From contig JAJCXN010000003.1 of the NCBI GenBank assembly GCA_029263415.1, forward strand, positions 67,514 to 131,513: a stretch of DNA of 64,000 bases, given 5' to 3'. Both the position numbers and the translations under genes were made by a program. Shown here piece after piece: positions 27,353 through 35,606 of this stretch. Source of the DNA: Acidobacteriota bacterium. GTDB lineage: Bacteria > Acidobacteriota > Thermoanaerobaculia > Multivoradales > Multivoraceae. The notes beneath the pieces were generated by a model, which was not told the DNA's origin, made no database searches, and saw nothing but the letters and a program-made list of their open reading frames with translations. Every line of letters starts with the position of its first letter. The first letter of the stretch is position 1.

Positions 27353-28681
27353 ATGTTCCTTCCTCGCCCGCTCTCCGGTTTCCTCTTGCTATTTTGCTTG
27401 TACCCCTTGACGATGGTCGCATCGACTCCTCGACTCGAAGCCCAAGAAGGCCCCGTCACATTCGAGTTCAGCTTTTCGAATCCCGGCGCCAGGAGCATGG
27501 CTCTCGCCGGCGCCTTCGCTGGCTTGGCTGACGACGCCACCGCCGCCTTCACCAACCCTGCTGGGCTCGTGCAGCTCATCGAGCCCGAAGCATCGATGGA
27601 GTATCGAATGGCGACCGTCGACACCCCGTTTGTCTTGGGCGGACGTGCCAACGGTTCACCTACCGGTGAAGGCATCGACACAGTGTCGGGCCTGCGGTTC
27701 GGCCAATCCACTGACGAATCGAATGGGCTGTCCTTTGCTTCGTTCGTGTTCCCATCCAAAAGCTGGTCCGCTGCCATCTACCAGCACACCTGGGCAGACT
27801 TCAATCTCACCAGCCAGGTGGACGGTCTCTTCGGCGAGGTAGATGGTGAACTAGAACGTTCTGGTGACGTGCAAGCGCACACCCAGGTGGAGGTAGTGAA
27901 CACCGGCGTGGCCCTTGGATTCAAATTGGGTTCCAGATTCAGCCTCGGCGTTTCGGCATTTCATTCTCAAGGAAAGATCGACTCTTTCACCGCGGAGTAC
28001 GCCAGTGACGAAGACAACTTCTTCGCCAACAATCCCTTCAGTCCCCGACTGCTAGACACCACGTACTCCTTTATCGCTGACGACAGTTTCATCGGCGTTA
28101 GTGCTGGGTTCCTCTGGCGACCGAGCGCACGGTTCTCTTTCGGTGGCTACTACCGCACGGGACCGGAGTTTGATTTGCGTGTGATCGAGATTAGTGGGCC
28201 AGCCAACGATGAAGTGGATGCAGATGTCATTGAACTCGACGCGTTGAGTCCGATGGCCTTTCCCGACGTGCTCGGGGCGGGCGTCGCATACAAGGCCGCC
28301 GGAGGCCGCTTCACCACCAGTTTCGAGTGGACTCGGGTGTTCTACTCGACGATCACCGACTCCCTCAACCCGGTGGCCTTCGAGCCCGGGAAGATTCTGC
28401 TTTCAGACGTAGACGAACTGCACCTTGGTTTCGAGTACGTTCTGGTCAACACCCGCCCGATCATTGGCCTACGGGCGGGAGTGTGGCAAGACCCCGCACA
28501 TCGCGTTGGTTCTGGCGCCGAGTCAGATCTCTTCGAACGAACGATCTTCAACAAGGGAGGAGACGAGACCCACGTTGTTGGCGGTATCGGCTTGGTGTGG
28601 AGCAGGGTGCAGATCGATCTTGGTGCAGATGTCTCAGACACCCGCGAGACGTTTTCTTTGTCGTTTGTCGTCCGCTTGTAG
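27353..28681 (+). CDS. FadL/OmpP1-like outer-membrane beta-barrel protein
   Basis: The 442-residue precursor has a signal peptide (LSGFLLLFCLYPLTMVAS) and then the family hallmark FSFSNPGARSMALAGAFAGLADDATAAFTNPAGL, the hatch region of OmpP1/FadL/TodX porins (PF03349). Alternating amphipathic strands follow, ending in FSLSFVVRL with a hydrophobic last residue, typical of BAM-dependent barrels. Family members import hydrophobic compounds such as long-chain fatty acids across the outer membrane. It is the first gene of a compact operon: its TAG is immediately followed, with no gap, by the TTG start of the next gene. That arrangement suggests the barrel supplies a ligand or signal to the sensor proteins encoded behind it (inference). 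Confidence 0.88.
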   Translation: MFLPRPLSGFLLLFCLYPLTMVASTPRLEAQEGPVTFEFSFSNPGARSMALAGAFAGLADDATAAFTNPAGLVQLIEPEASMEYRMATVDTPFVLGGRANGSPTGEGIDTVSGLRFGQSTDESNGLSFASFVFPSKSWSAAIYQHTWADFNLTSQVDGLFGEVDGELERSGDVQAHTQVEVVNTGVALGFKLGSRFSLGVSAFHSQGKIDSFTAEYASDEDNFFANNPFSPRLLDTTYSFIADDSFIGVSAGFLWRPSARFSFGGYYRTGPEFDLRVIEISGPANDEVDADVIELDALSPMAFPDVLGAGVAYKAAGGRFTTSFEWTRVFYSTITDSLNPVAFEPGKILLSDVDELHLGFEYVLVNTRPIIGLRAGVWQDPAHRVGSGAESDLFERTIFNKGGDETHVVGGIGLVWSRVQIDLGADVSDTRETFSLSFVVRL

Positions 28682-31153
28682 TTGGCAGTGCGAGTCTCCC
28701 TCTTTGCGGCTGCGGGCTTCGCCTGGCTGCTCCTCGTCTCGGTGGCATCGAGCGCTAGTGCGCAGTCTTGGTATGAGTCCTACGCCGCGGCCGAGGCCGC
28801 TCTCGAGCGGTCGCTATGGAGCGAAGCCATGGAGTACCTGCACCAGGCTCTCGAAGAAAGGCCGAGTTCTGGCAGCAAGCAGCGGTCCTACGGAATGCGC
28901 TTCGTGGACTACTACCCCTTTCTTAAACTAGGGGTCGCATACTTTCATCTTGGTCAGCTCGATGCCGCCGAGCAAGCGCTCGAAACGGAGGCTCGACTGG
29001 GTGCAGTCAAGGACTCGAGGCCGGCAAGCGCTCAACTCGAGCAATACCGGAACGACATCAGGCAAGAACGAGTACGCGTCGCTCAAGCACGTCTGCAAGA
29101 CGTCGAGGCCCAGGTGAGCGCAAGCCTGCAGGCCGCGCTGCGCCTCGAAAGCGGCGGCCAGCTACTCGATGCTTTGACCACTCTCGATCGAGCCTTGGCA
29201 CTGAGCCCTCAAAACGGTGAGGCACTGGACCTGCGCGGCAGGCTTCGAGAAGCACTCGCTGACCAACAGAGAACTGCCGCCAGAGAGTCACAGTTCAAGC
29301 AGTTGGCAGAAGCCGGAAGAACAGCCGTTACCAACGGCGACTTCGAGCTTGCTTCTCTGCGCTTTGCCGAAGCGCTCGACATCCAGCGAGATCCAGAGAT
29401 CGAACGGTTGAGTGCGATCGCGCGACAGCGAATCCAAGATGAACTCCGTTCAACGGCAACCGCGCCGAAGTCTGATCGGCCTGGATCAGGCGCCGCCGCA
29501 GTTCGAGCGGCGCTATCGCCAGAACGACGTGCTCACGAGCTTGTCGAACAGGCTCGCAGACTCCAGGCAAGTGGAGATTCTGAGGCCGCGCTGCGGGCGC
29601 TTCAGCGCGCACTGGCAATTGCTCCGGAGGATCGAGCAGCCGCAGATCTGCAGCGCGCTCTCATACGAGCAGACCTCGAAACAGGTCGGGCAACTGACAG
29701 ACAACGAACGCTCGAGCAACTCTCCGCAGAGGCAGACGAACACTTCGAAGCTGGGCGCTTTGATCAGAGTCTGGCGGTCCTTCACCAGATTCTCGCCTAT
29801 GACGCGACCGACGAGGTTGCGCTGCGACGGATCGCTCAGGCATACCAGCACCTCGGCGCGAACCTGAGCGACCCGCTCAACGCGCCACCAGTGATCGTCT
29901 TCGATATGGCGGCAATGGACGACTCCGGGCCCGATCCGGCAGCGAGTTCAGCCACCCCGCACGCGGCAACCTCAAGAAGCCGTGAGGTCTTGCTCACCGG
30001 CTCGGTCTACCACGGCGGAACCGTCGGCGTTCGCGTGACTGACTCTGGACACGAAGCGGGAGAGATGAGCAGCAGTTCGCGCGAGGTTAGGGGCGTTTGG
30101 GTCACCGAGTTCCGTTGGCAAACGACGATCCCCAAGGGCACCTCTCATTACCTCTTCGAAGCTGTGACGCCGTCGTCCGAAACGCACACAAGACCGTTCT
30201 CGTATATCTATTCGGCGCCTTGGTACCGCGCCGGATGGTGGTACACAAGTCTCGCATCGGGGCTCCTTCTTGTCCTCGCTCTGTTGGTCGCGCAGCGAAG
30301 AAGGCGTCGCAACCGACTGCTTCGGGGCCGCTTCAACCCTTATGTTGCAGGCGCTCCCATTCTCGAAGCGGCGCGCTTTTTCGGACGCAAAAAGTTGCTC
30401 GACTATGTTCTGCGTCGCGTGCCTAACAACTGCATCATGCTCTACGGAGAGCGGCGCATTGGCAAGACCTCGTTCCAACACCAACTGAAGCGTGCGCTGA
30501 GTGAACTTGACGATCCGGACCACAAGTTCTTTCCCGTCTTCATCGACTTGCAAGGTGTGCCCCAGGAACGTTTCTTCGCAACCGTTGCCGGCGAAATCTT
30601 CCACGAGCTTGGCCCGAAGCTGCCTGGAATCCAACCGCAGCTTGCTCCAACTCGTGACGAGTACGGGTACAGAGATCTGGTCAAAGACATGAGTACCGTG
30701 CTTAAACTTCTCAACGAGAGTACAAGTCGCAAGGTCAAGCTGGTGCTGCTAATCGACGAAGTGGACGAGCTCAACGACTACGACCCACGAGTGAACCAAC
30801 GGTTGCGCAGTCTGTTCATGCGAGCGTTTGCCGACAACCTATCCACCGTCGTTTCTGGAGTTTCTATCAAGAAGCAATGGGAGCGCGAAGGCAGTCCTTG
30901 GTACAACTTCTTTCAAGAGATCGAAGTCAAACCGCTCGACTCCAAAGAGGCGCAGTCTCTGATCGAGGCACCGGTTCGAGGCGTGTTCAACTTCGAACAA
31001 GACGTCGCGCAGGAGATCATCCGACGGACTACTAGCAAGCCCTACCTGATCCAACGACTCTGTGCATCTCTGGTGGATCGAATGCACGAGGAGCGCCGCA
31101 CGCGCATCTCCTTAAGCGACGTTGACGCGACCTGCCAAGCGGAAGGCCTCTAG
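28682..31153 (+). CDS. membrane-spanning protein: periplasmic TPR domain, TM helix, cytoplasmic STAND-like ATPase
   Basis: An 823-residue protein with a rare order. Signal peptide, residues 1-27 (FAWLLLVSVASSASAQS). TPR-like helices about 30-400. An Ig-like beta domain about 430-515 ending PWYRAGWWY, like the juxtamembrane Y_Y_Y module of hybrid sensors. Transmembrane helix about 522-540 (SLASGLLLVLALLVAQ) followed by RRRRRNR, so the C-terminus is cytoplasmic. Then a P-loop ATPase: RFNPYVAGAPI and FFGRKKLL entry motif, Walker A GERRIGKTS near 589-597, Walker B VLLIDEVDEL near 688. This fits the NPxxxGxPV STAND/AAA family. The entry motif recurs in the next gene (LHPYVVGQW, FYGR), so the two ATPases are paralogues. 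Start is TTG 28682 or GTG 28688; neither has a clear ribosome site, implying coupling to the barrel gene. Confidence 0.85.
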   Translation: MAVRVSLFAAAGFAWLLLVSVASSASAQSWYESYAAAEAALERSLWSEAMEYLHQALEERPSSGSKQRSYGMRFVDYYPFLKLGVAYFHLGQLDAAEQALETEARLGAVKDSRPASAQLEQYRNDIRQERVRVAQARLQDVEAQVSASLQAALRLESGGQLLDALTTLDRALALSPQNGEALDLRGRLREALADQQRTAARESQFKQLAEAGRTAVTNGDFELASLRFAEALDIQRDPEIERLSAIARQRIQDELRSTATAPKSDRPGSGAAAVRAALSPERRAHELVEQARRLQASGDSEAALRALQRALAIAPEDRAAADLQRALIRADLETGRATDRQRTLEQLSAEADEHFEAGRFDQSLAVLHQILAYDATDEVALRRIAQAYQHLGANLSDPLNAPPVIVFDMAAMDDSGPDPAASSATPHAATSRSREVLLTGSVYHGGTVGVRVTDSGHEAGEMSSSSREVRGVWVTEFRWQTTIPKGTSHYLFEAVTPSSETHTRPFSYIYSAPWYRAGWWYTSLASGLLLVLALLVAQRRRRRNRLLRGRFNPYVAGAPILEAARFFGRKKLLDYVLRRVPNNCIMLYGERRIGKTSFQHQLKRALSELDDPDHKFFPVFIDLQGVPQERFFATVAGEIFHELGPKLPGIQPQLAPTRDEYGYRDLVKDMSTVLKLLNESTSRKVKLVLLIDEVDELNDYDPRVNQRLRSLFMRAFADNLSTVVSGVSIKKQWEREGSPWYNFFQEIEVKPLDSKEAQSLIEAPVRGVFNFEQDVAQEIIRRTTSKPYLIQRLCASLVDRMHEERRTRISLSDVDATCQAEGL

Positions 31154-31155
31154 TC

Positions 31156-33150
31156 ATGGCGCTGCATCCCTATGTCGTTGGTCAATGGGTCCGAGCAGAG
31201 CGCTTCTATGGACGTGTGGGGCTGGTAGAGAGCATCCTCGGCGGCAATCGAAATTGCTTGTGGTTGCTTGGTACTCGCCGAATTGGAAAGACCTCCATCC
31301 TCAAGCAGATTGAGTACTTGGCGTCTCAAGAAGGCAGTACCTTTGGCCCCGCAGACCACCGCTACTTACCGATCTTCTGGGACTTTCAAGGCACAGAGAG
31401 TGAACAAGATGTGCACGAGGGCTTCCGTGATGCTGTGTTGGATGCAGCCGATCTGCTCGAACGCGAAGGCATCGACCCGGACGCAATCGACGACGAGGAC
31501 TTGTTTAGGGCTCTTGCGAACTTGCGACGAGTGCTGTCGAGCCGTGACATGACGTTGCTGGTCTTGTGCGACGAAGCCGAAGAGCTCGGCGATCTGCGCA
31601 ACAGCAACCCTCGATTCCTGAGTCGGTTCGGGCGCGCCTTGCAAACCAAGGAGAACGTGCGCACCGTGCTCGCGTCGACAGTGAGGCTGTGGAATCTGGC
31701 GTCAGACGATCCAATGGCTACGTCCTTTCTGTCCGGCTTTACGCCCCCATTGGTCGTGCGAGAGCTCAAAATCTCAGAAGCGAGCTCTCTAGTCCGCCAG
31801 TCTCAGCTGCCGCCAAATTCCCAGCCGCAGCTCGATGACAGCTCTGTTGAGGAGATCTGCAGACTGTGCAACAACCACCCCTACCTGCTGCAGGTTCTGA
31901 GTGAGCGTGTGCTTGAGTTGGGCGATGCCGAGCGAGCGGTGGCTGCGGTTGCCAATGACCAGATGATCAGTTTCTTCTTCGCCTCTGACCTCGCTATGGT
32001 GAGCGACACAGAAAAGCGGCTGCTGGGAATCGTGGCCCGAAGTCCTGGTGTTAGCGCCGACCAGATTCAAGAGCAGCTAGCTCTCGGGTCGACCTCGCTG
32101 CAGGGCAACCTGCAACGGCTCGAGTATCTTGGGTTTGTCTCCCAGTCCAGCCCCGGCGAGTACCGTCTGCCAAACCACTTCTTCAGGCTTTGGTTCGAGG
32201 CCCTGTCCGAGCAGCCTGGGCAGCCGAATCCTCAAGGAGGAGCGGGAGCAGCCGTAGCTTCGCTAGGTCCGACCTCCTCATCGACCGCCACGCACCGAAT
32301 CGAGTCCCGAAACGAGCGCTGCGTTGATGGACGCTACGAACTCATCAAGCGGCTCGGATCAGGCTCCAGTGGTGATGTTTACAGTGCCCGCGACGCGATG
32401 CTCAAGGCCACCGTGGCAGTGAAACTGCTCAGGCGCGAAGTGTGCTCCGACGATGACTCAGTGGAGCGTTTGCGTCGCGAAGTCGTCCTAACCCGAGAGC
32501 TCTCTCATCCCAACCTTCTGCGGGTCTTTCATCTTGGGGAGGATCGTCAGAGGCTCTACATCACCATGCAGTATGTAGAAGGAGCAGACCTCTCCCAGTT
32601 GATTGCTGAGGACGCTCCCTTTGGCCTCCAACGCGGACTCGCGCTCGCGACCAAGCTCGCGTCAGCCGTTGCCGCCTTGCACCAGAACCAAGTGCTGCAC
32701 CGTGACATCAAGCCGTCCAACGTGTTGGTCGACCTGAGCGGCGAACCGAAACTTACGGATTTTGGGCTCGCTCGGCTTCAATGGGGTCCGGGTATCACCC
32801 GCAACGGTATGTTCCTGGGCACACCTGCGTACGCAGCGCCGGAGCAAGTCACTGGACAGCAAATTGATGAACGTTCCGATCTCTATTCGCTGGCGCTCGT
32901 AGTCTACGAGGTCTTCACCGGTCAACTCGCGTTTCAAGCACGATCAGCTAGCGACATGCTTGCGTTGAGAGTGAACCAAGCCGCGCCACACTTGCGAGTT
33001 GCTCGACCGGATATACCTGTTCAACTCAGCGATGTGGTTGCTAAGGCCCTGTCAACCGATCCCGCGAATCGGTTCCAAACGCTCGACCAGTTCCAGAGGG
33101 CTTTGGAAGGAATCGTGCCGATGCAGCCGCTTGATTCGAGTGGCGGCTAG
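31156..33150 (+). CDS. STAND-like ATPase fused to Hanks-type Ser/Thr protein kinase
   Basis: A 664-residue cytoplasmic protein. Residues 1-250 form a P-loop ATPase: FYGR entry motif, Walker A GTRRIGKTS 39-47, Walker B LLVLCDEAEEL about 134-144. Residues about 280-350 form a winged-helix-like segment (TEKRLLGIVARSPGVSADQIQEQL, YRLPNHFFRLW). A short linker follows, then a complete kinase domain from about 393: glycine loop GSGSSGDVY, Lys423 in VAVKLL, HRDIKPSN (Asp517), DFG at 535-537, APEQV and the HxxHPNLL-type regions. All catalytic residues are present, so the kinase should be active. It follows the membrane ATPase by two bases. The likely scheme is ATPase-ATPase contact turning the kinase on (inference). 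No transmembrane segment; targets unknown. Confidence 0.93.
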   Translation: MALHPYVVGQWVRAERFYGRVGLVESILGGNRNCLWLLGTRRIGKTSILKQIEYLASQEGSTFGPADHRYLPIFWDFQGTESEQDVHEGFRDAVLDAADLLEREGIDPDAIDDEDLFRALANLRRVLSSRDMTLLVLCDEAEELGDLRNSNPRFLSRFGRALQTKENVRTVLASTVRLWNLASDDPMATSFLSGFTPPLVVRELKISEASSLVRQSQLPPNSQPQLDDSSVEEICRLCNNHPYLLQVLSERVLELGDAERAVAAVANDQMISFFFASDLAMVSDTEKRLLGIVARSPGVSADQIQEQLALGSTSLQGNLQRLEYLGFVSQSSPGEYRLPNHFFRLWFEALSEQPGQPNPQGGAGAAVASLGPTSSSTATHRIESRNERCVDGRYELIKRLGSGSSGDVYSARDAMLKATVAVKLLRREVCSDDDSVERLRREVVLTRELSHPNLLRVFHLGEDRQRLYITMQYVEGADLSQLIAEDAPFGLQRGLALATKLASAVAALHQNQVLHRDIKPSNVLVDLSGEPKLTDFGLARLQWGPGITRNGMFLGTPAYAAPEQVTGQQIDERSDLYSLALVVYEVFTGQLAFQARSASDMLALRVNQAAPHLRVARPDIPVQLSDVVAKALSTDPANRFQTLDQFQRALEGIVPMQPLDSSGG

Positions 33151-33517
33151 TTGCGTCTGTCAATCGGATTCGTCTTCTTCATCGTGTCGTCTGCGGTGAG
33201 GGCCCAACCCAGCTCGTTGATCTCGGTCAGGTCGAAACGAATCGTTCTCTGCATAGGCTTAGAACACTTTGGTCTCGGTCACCAAGTCAAAAGATGAGTC
33301 GAGGTGCGGTGATGTTCACTCAAGAGCTCCGGCGACGTCCACGGAGTAGCAGGGCTGCCTCATCTACTTCCACCTCTAGATTCGGCAAATGGGACGCCAT
33401 GGACAGCCCTGGCGATCTTCCGACTGGTCTGGAAGGTGGCATAGAAGGCGCTGACCCCTTCCTTGCTCTCTCGGAGTTTCCGGGCAGACATCAACGAGGC
33501 CCCGACGATGGGTACAG
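33151..33517. other. interval downstream of the kinase operon
   Basis: 367 bases between convergent genes. On the minus strand there is an 18-residue open stretch ending DLVTETKVF and a 35-codon ORF starting near 33255. Both look protein-like, but neither has a family match or ribosome site. They may be the eroded end of a gene. No terminator hairpin stands out. Confidence 0.35.
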
Positions 33518-34063
33518 CTACCTAGCGATTCGCCGCGCGATGGCGCCGATGAGTAGTGCGAACGGCAAGAGCAGGAGCGTGGCGCCAGCAGCGAGAAAGG
33601 CGATGGGCCAACCCACTGCAGTGATGACGTTCTTGAACGGAGTCAGCGTCATCGCAAGACCGATGAGTCCTGTTCCTATACCGAGAAAAGCCGGCACGAG
33701 CAGCCCGCCGTATCGCAGTCCCGCGGCCACCCACATTGCGATGAAAGCCAGACCGCCGATCAGCGGGAAGACGGGCCACAGCACGTCCATCCTGTCCCAG
33801 GACCACCAGCCGAGGGAAAAAGGGAAGAAGAACAATGCCACCAGGCCGGCAGCGACGCCCGGCAGGACAAGCCCATAGTTCTTTCGCTCGAGCAGGTAGC
33901 CGACCAGGAAGCAGACGCTGCCGAACAAAGGAAACACTGGCCAGGTCTGCTCGATGCCAGGCAGATTTGCACCCACTTCTCCAAGTGCGAACCAACCACC
34001 CATCAGCATGAGGAAGCCGCCGACGAGAAAGAGATAGATGCAGCCGCCAAAACGTCTTTTCAT
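33518..34063 (-). CDS. six-helix membrane protein with internal duplication
   Basis: A 181-residue protein with about six transmembrane helices and almost no soluble part. The motif WPVFPL occurs twice (TWPVFPLFGSVCFLVGYLLE and LWPVFPLIGGLAFIAMWVAA), each followed by a G/L-rich helix pair, so the gene arose by internal duplication. WPVxPLxxG is also seen in LiaF/DUF5668-type small membrane proteins. Inner-membrane location is certain from hydrophobicity; function unknown. The start ATG 34063 has GAGG about ten bases upstream. It stands alone, convergent with the kinase operon. Confidence 0.8.
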   Translation of the reverse strand: MKRRFGGCIYLFLVGGFLMLMGGWFALGEVGANLPGIEQTWPVFPLFGSVCFLVGYLLERKNYGLVLPGVAAGLVALFFFPFSLGWWSWDRMDVLWPVFPLIGGLAFIAMWVAAGLRYGGLLVPAFLGIGTGLIGLAMTLTPFKNVITAVGWPIAFLAAGATLLLLPFALLIGAIARRIAR

Positions 34064-34421
34064 TGTTCCCGCCTCACCAAGAAAGCCTCAGCGAAATTTT
34101 GATCCGACCGTCGCGGCCCCAAGGCTTGGCCGCGACCCTCACGAGCATTGTGCACGATATCGATTCCACGAGGAAGAATGAGGTCGGACGCCTCTACAAC
34201 GAAGGCGCGTAGTGGCCTGACCATCGCTTGGATAGCGTTTGCGTGTCCTAGTCGATCTCACCAAGAAGGACGTTACGGGATAGAGCCCTCGCTCATTCAC
34301 ACCGTGTCGTTCTACGTGTCCCCTTCACCCGCAAATGCAACCAGGGCACCGACCGCTTGGCTTTGATCCACGATCTTTCGAGCGTCAAGACAACGCCTCT
34401 CGGCTCTACTGCAGTTCAGTG
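34064..34421. other. gene-free interval
   Basis: 358 bases between two minus-strand genes. No credible frame, hairpin or repeat was seen. It should contain the promoter of the six-helix membrane protein. Confidence 0.4.
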
Positions 34422-35231
34422 TTAGTGAATCCAAGAACCGTGGGAAGTGCCATTCCCAGAACGCAAGCGCATGACCAGCCCATTGCTAAACCCCTGGCGA
34501 GCCTCACCGTTCTCAATCTCTCCTCCGAGCCCGAGCGTTTTCGCCATGTCGTTGTAGTTCACTAGCGAGTACGCAAATGCAATCCCTTGCGCCGCCGCCC
34601 CGCTGTCGAGTGAACTTCGGCTAATCGCTTCGTCTAGCGCTGCACCCAGCGAGAAGCTCCGAAAGTAAAGAGTGCGACCGACCCCGTGAGCAATCACTCG
34701 CTGTTCTTCCCTAGTGAACTGCTCCGTGAACGCATCCCAGGCGGGCACCTCGAAAGACCGAATCTTCGATCTCGAAACGAGCTGGAACATCAGCCGAAAC
34801 GGCGCCTGCTCATGCACGGCCCACAAGCAACCGAGCATTTCCAAAGCGAACATCCGATACGCAGGGTGCGCTCGCTCGTCGAGGAAGGTCAGCGCCTTGT
34901 CGCGCGCAAACTGTGACACTTCCATCGCCGCAGCTCCAAGTCCAACGTGAGCAATCGGTAGGACTTCACGGGGAATGGCAGGGTCGCTCAGGATGTTGCC
35001 GACTCCTTCAAAGCGGGAGTGCGCGAAACCCAGCCTCTCCATTTGCCACAACGCCACAGTCTTCTCTTTGATCGAGTCGCTGCTTAAAGCGGTCTCCTGA
35101 AGGGTGCGAGCCGCATGAATGAACGTTGGCTGATCGAACGGTCCGCGCAACCTTCTGTTCGCGATGACCATCAACGGACGCATGCGTCGCGCGAAGCCTC
35201 TCGCCTTAGATACTGGATCACGCAGTGCCAA
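34422..35231 (-). CDS. hypothetical protein, possibly DUF1702-related
   Basis: A 269-residue soluble, mostly helical protein. The initiation codon is TTG 35231, supported by GGAAGGG about nine bases upstream; the frame is open further up, but without a better start. Central features are HPAYRMFALEMLGCLWAVHE, then VIAHGVGRTLYFRSFSLG and GIAFAYSLVNYNDM. Their order (FA-x-E-x-L-G, GVGR, GIAxAY) recalls DUF1702 proteins associated with enediyne or polyketide clusters. The match is from memory and weak, and no such cluster is present. No signal peptide, membrane segment or metal site. Treat as an unknown cytoplasmic protein. Confidence 0.65.
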   Translation of the reverse strand: MALRDPVSKARGFARRMRPLMVIANRRLRGPFDQPTFIHAARTLQETALSSDSIKEKTVALWQMERLGFAHSRFEGVGNILSDPAIPREVLPIAHVGLGAAAMEVSQFARDKALTFLDERAHPAYRMFALEMLGCLWAVHEQAPFRLMFQLVSRSKIRSFEVPAWDAFTEQFTREEQRVIAHGVGRTLYFRSFSLGAALDEAISRSSLDSGAAAQGIAFAYSLVNYNDMAKTLGLGGEIENGEARQGFSNGLVMRLRSGNGTSHGSWIH

Positions 35232-35606
35232 ACTGCATGCCCTTCCAAGTGATGCCAGGATGTTCGAGGCTCTGAGTGGCCCGGACAGTCTGCGATTGAG
35301 CGGGTTTGTTGGTGAACATTCGCGACGAGTATTTCAGGTCCTCACGATCCGTGTTCTTCGATCAGCCGTCCAAAGAAAGGTTACTGCTGGCTACTACACA
35401 AGAGCGCAGCCTTCTGGTCTGCCCCGCTCTCTTGGACCCGTTCATAGCTGACAAACGCTCTCCCTCCGATATCCGCGACGTCTTCATCATCTGAGTGCTG
35501 GGTTGCTCCAGGTCGATCGACTCAGGCCCTGCACTTCTACTGTTCTATCCTGGGCCCGCTCGACACTCGAAGCCTGCAGAGAGGCCCTGCGACAATCTCT
35601 CGATTC
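35232..35606. other. gene-poor interval
   Basis: 375 bases between two minus-strand genes. Short minus-strand open stretches (about 34 and 45 codons) resemble protein in composition, but they lack starts or known motifs and may be debris. Confidence 0.35.

Noticed and set aside
33210-33305. Small minus-strand gene ending DLVTETKVF
   Set aside because: Only 18 open codons after a stop and no start codon; too short to support.
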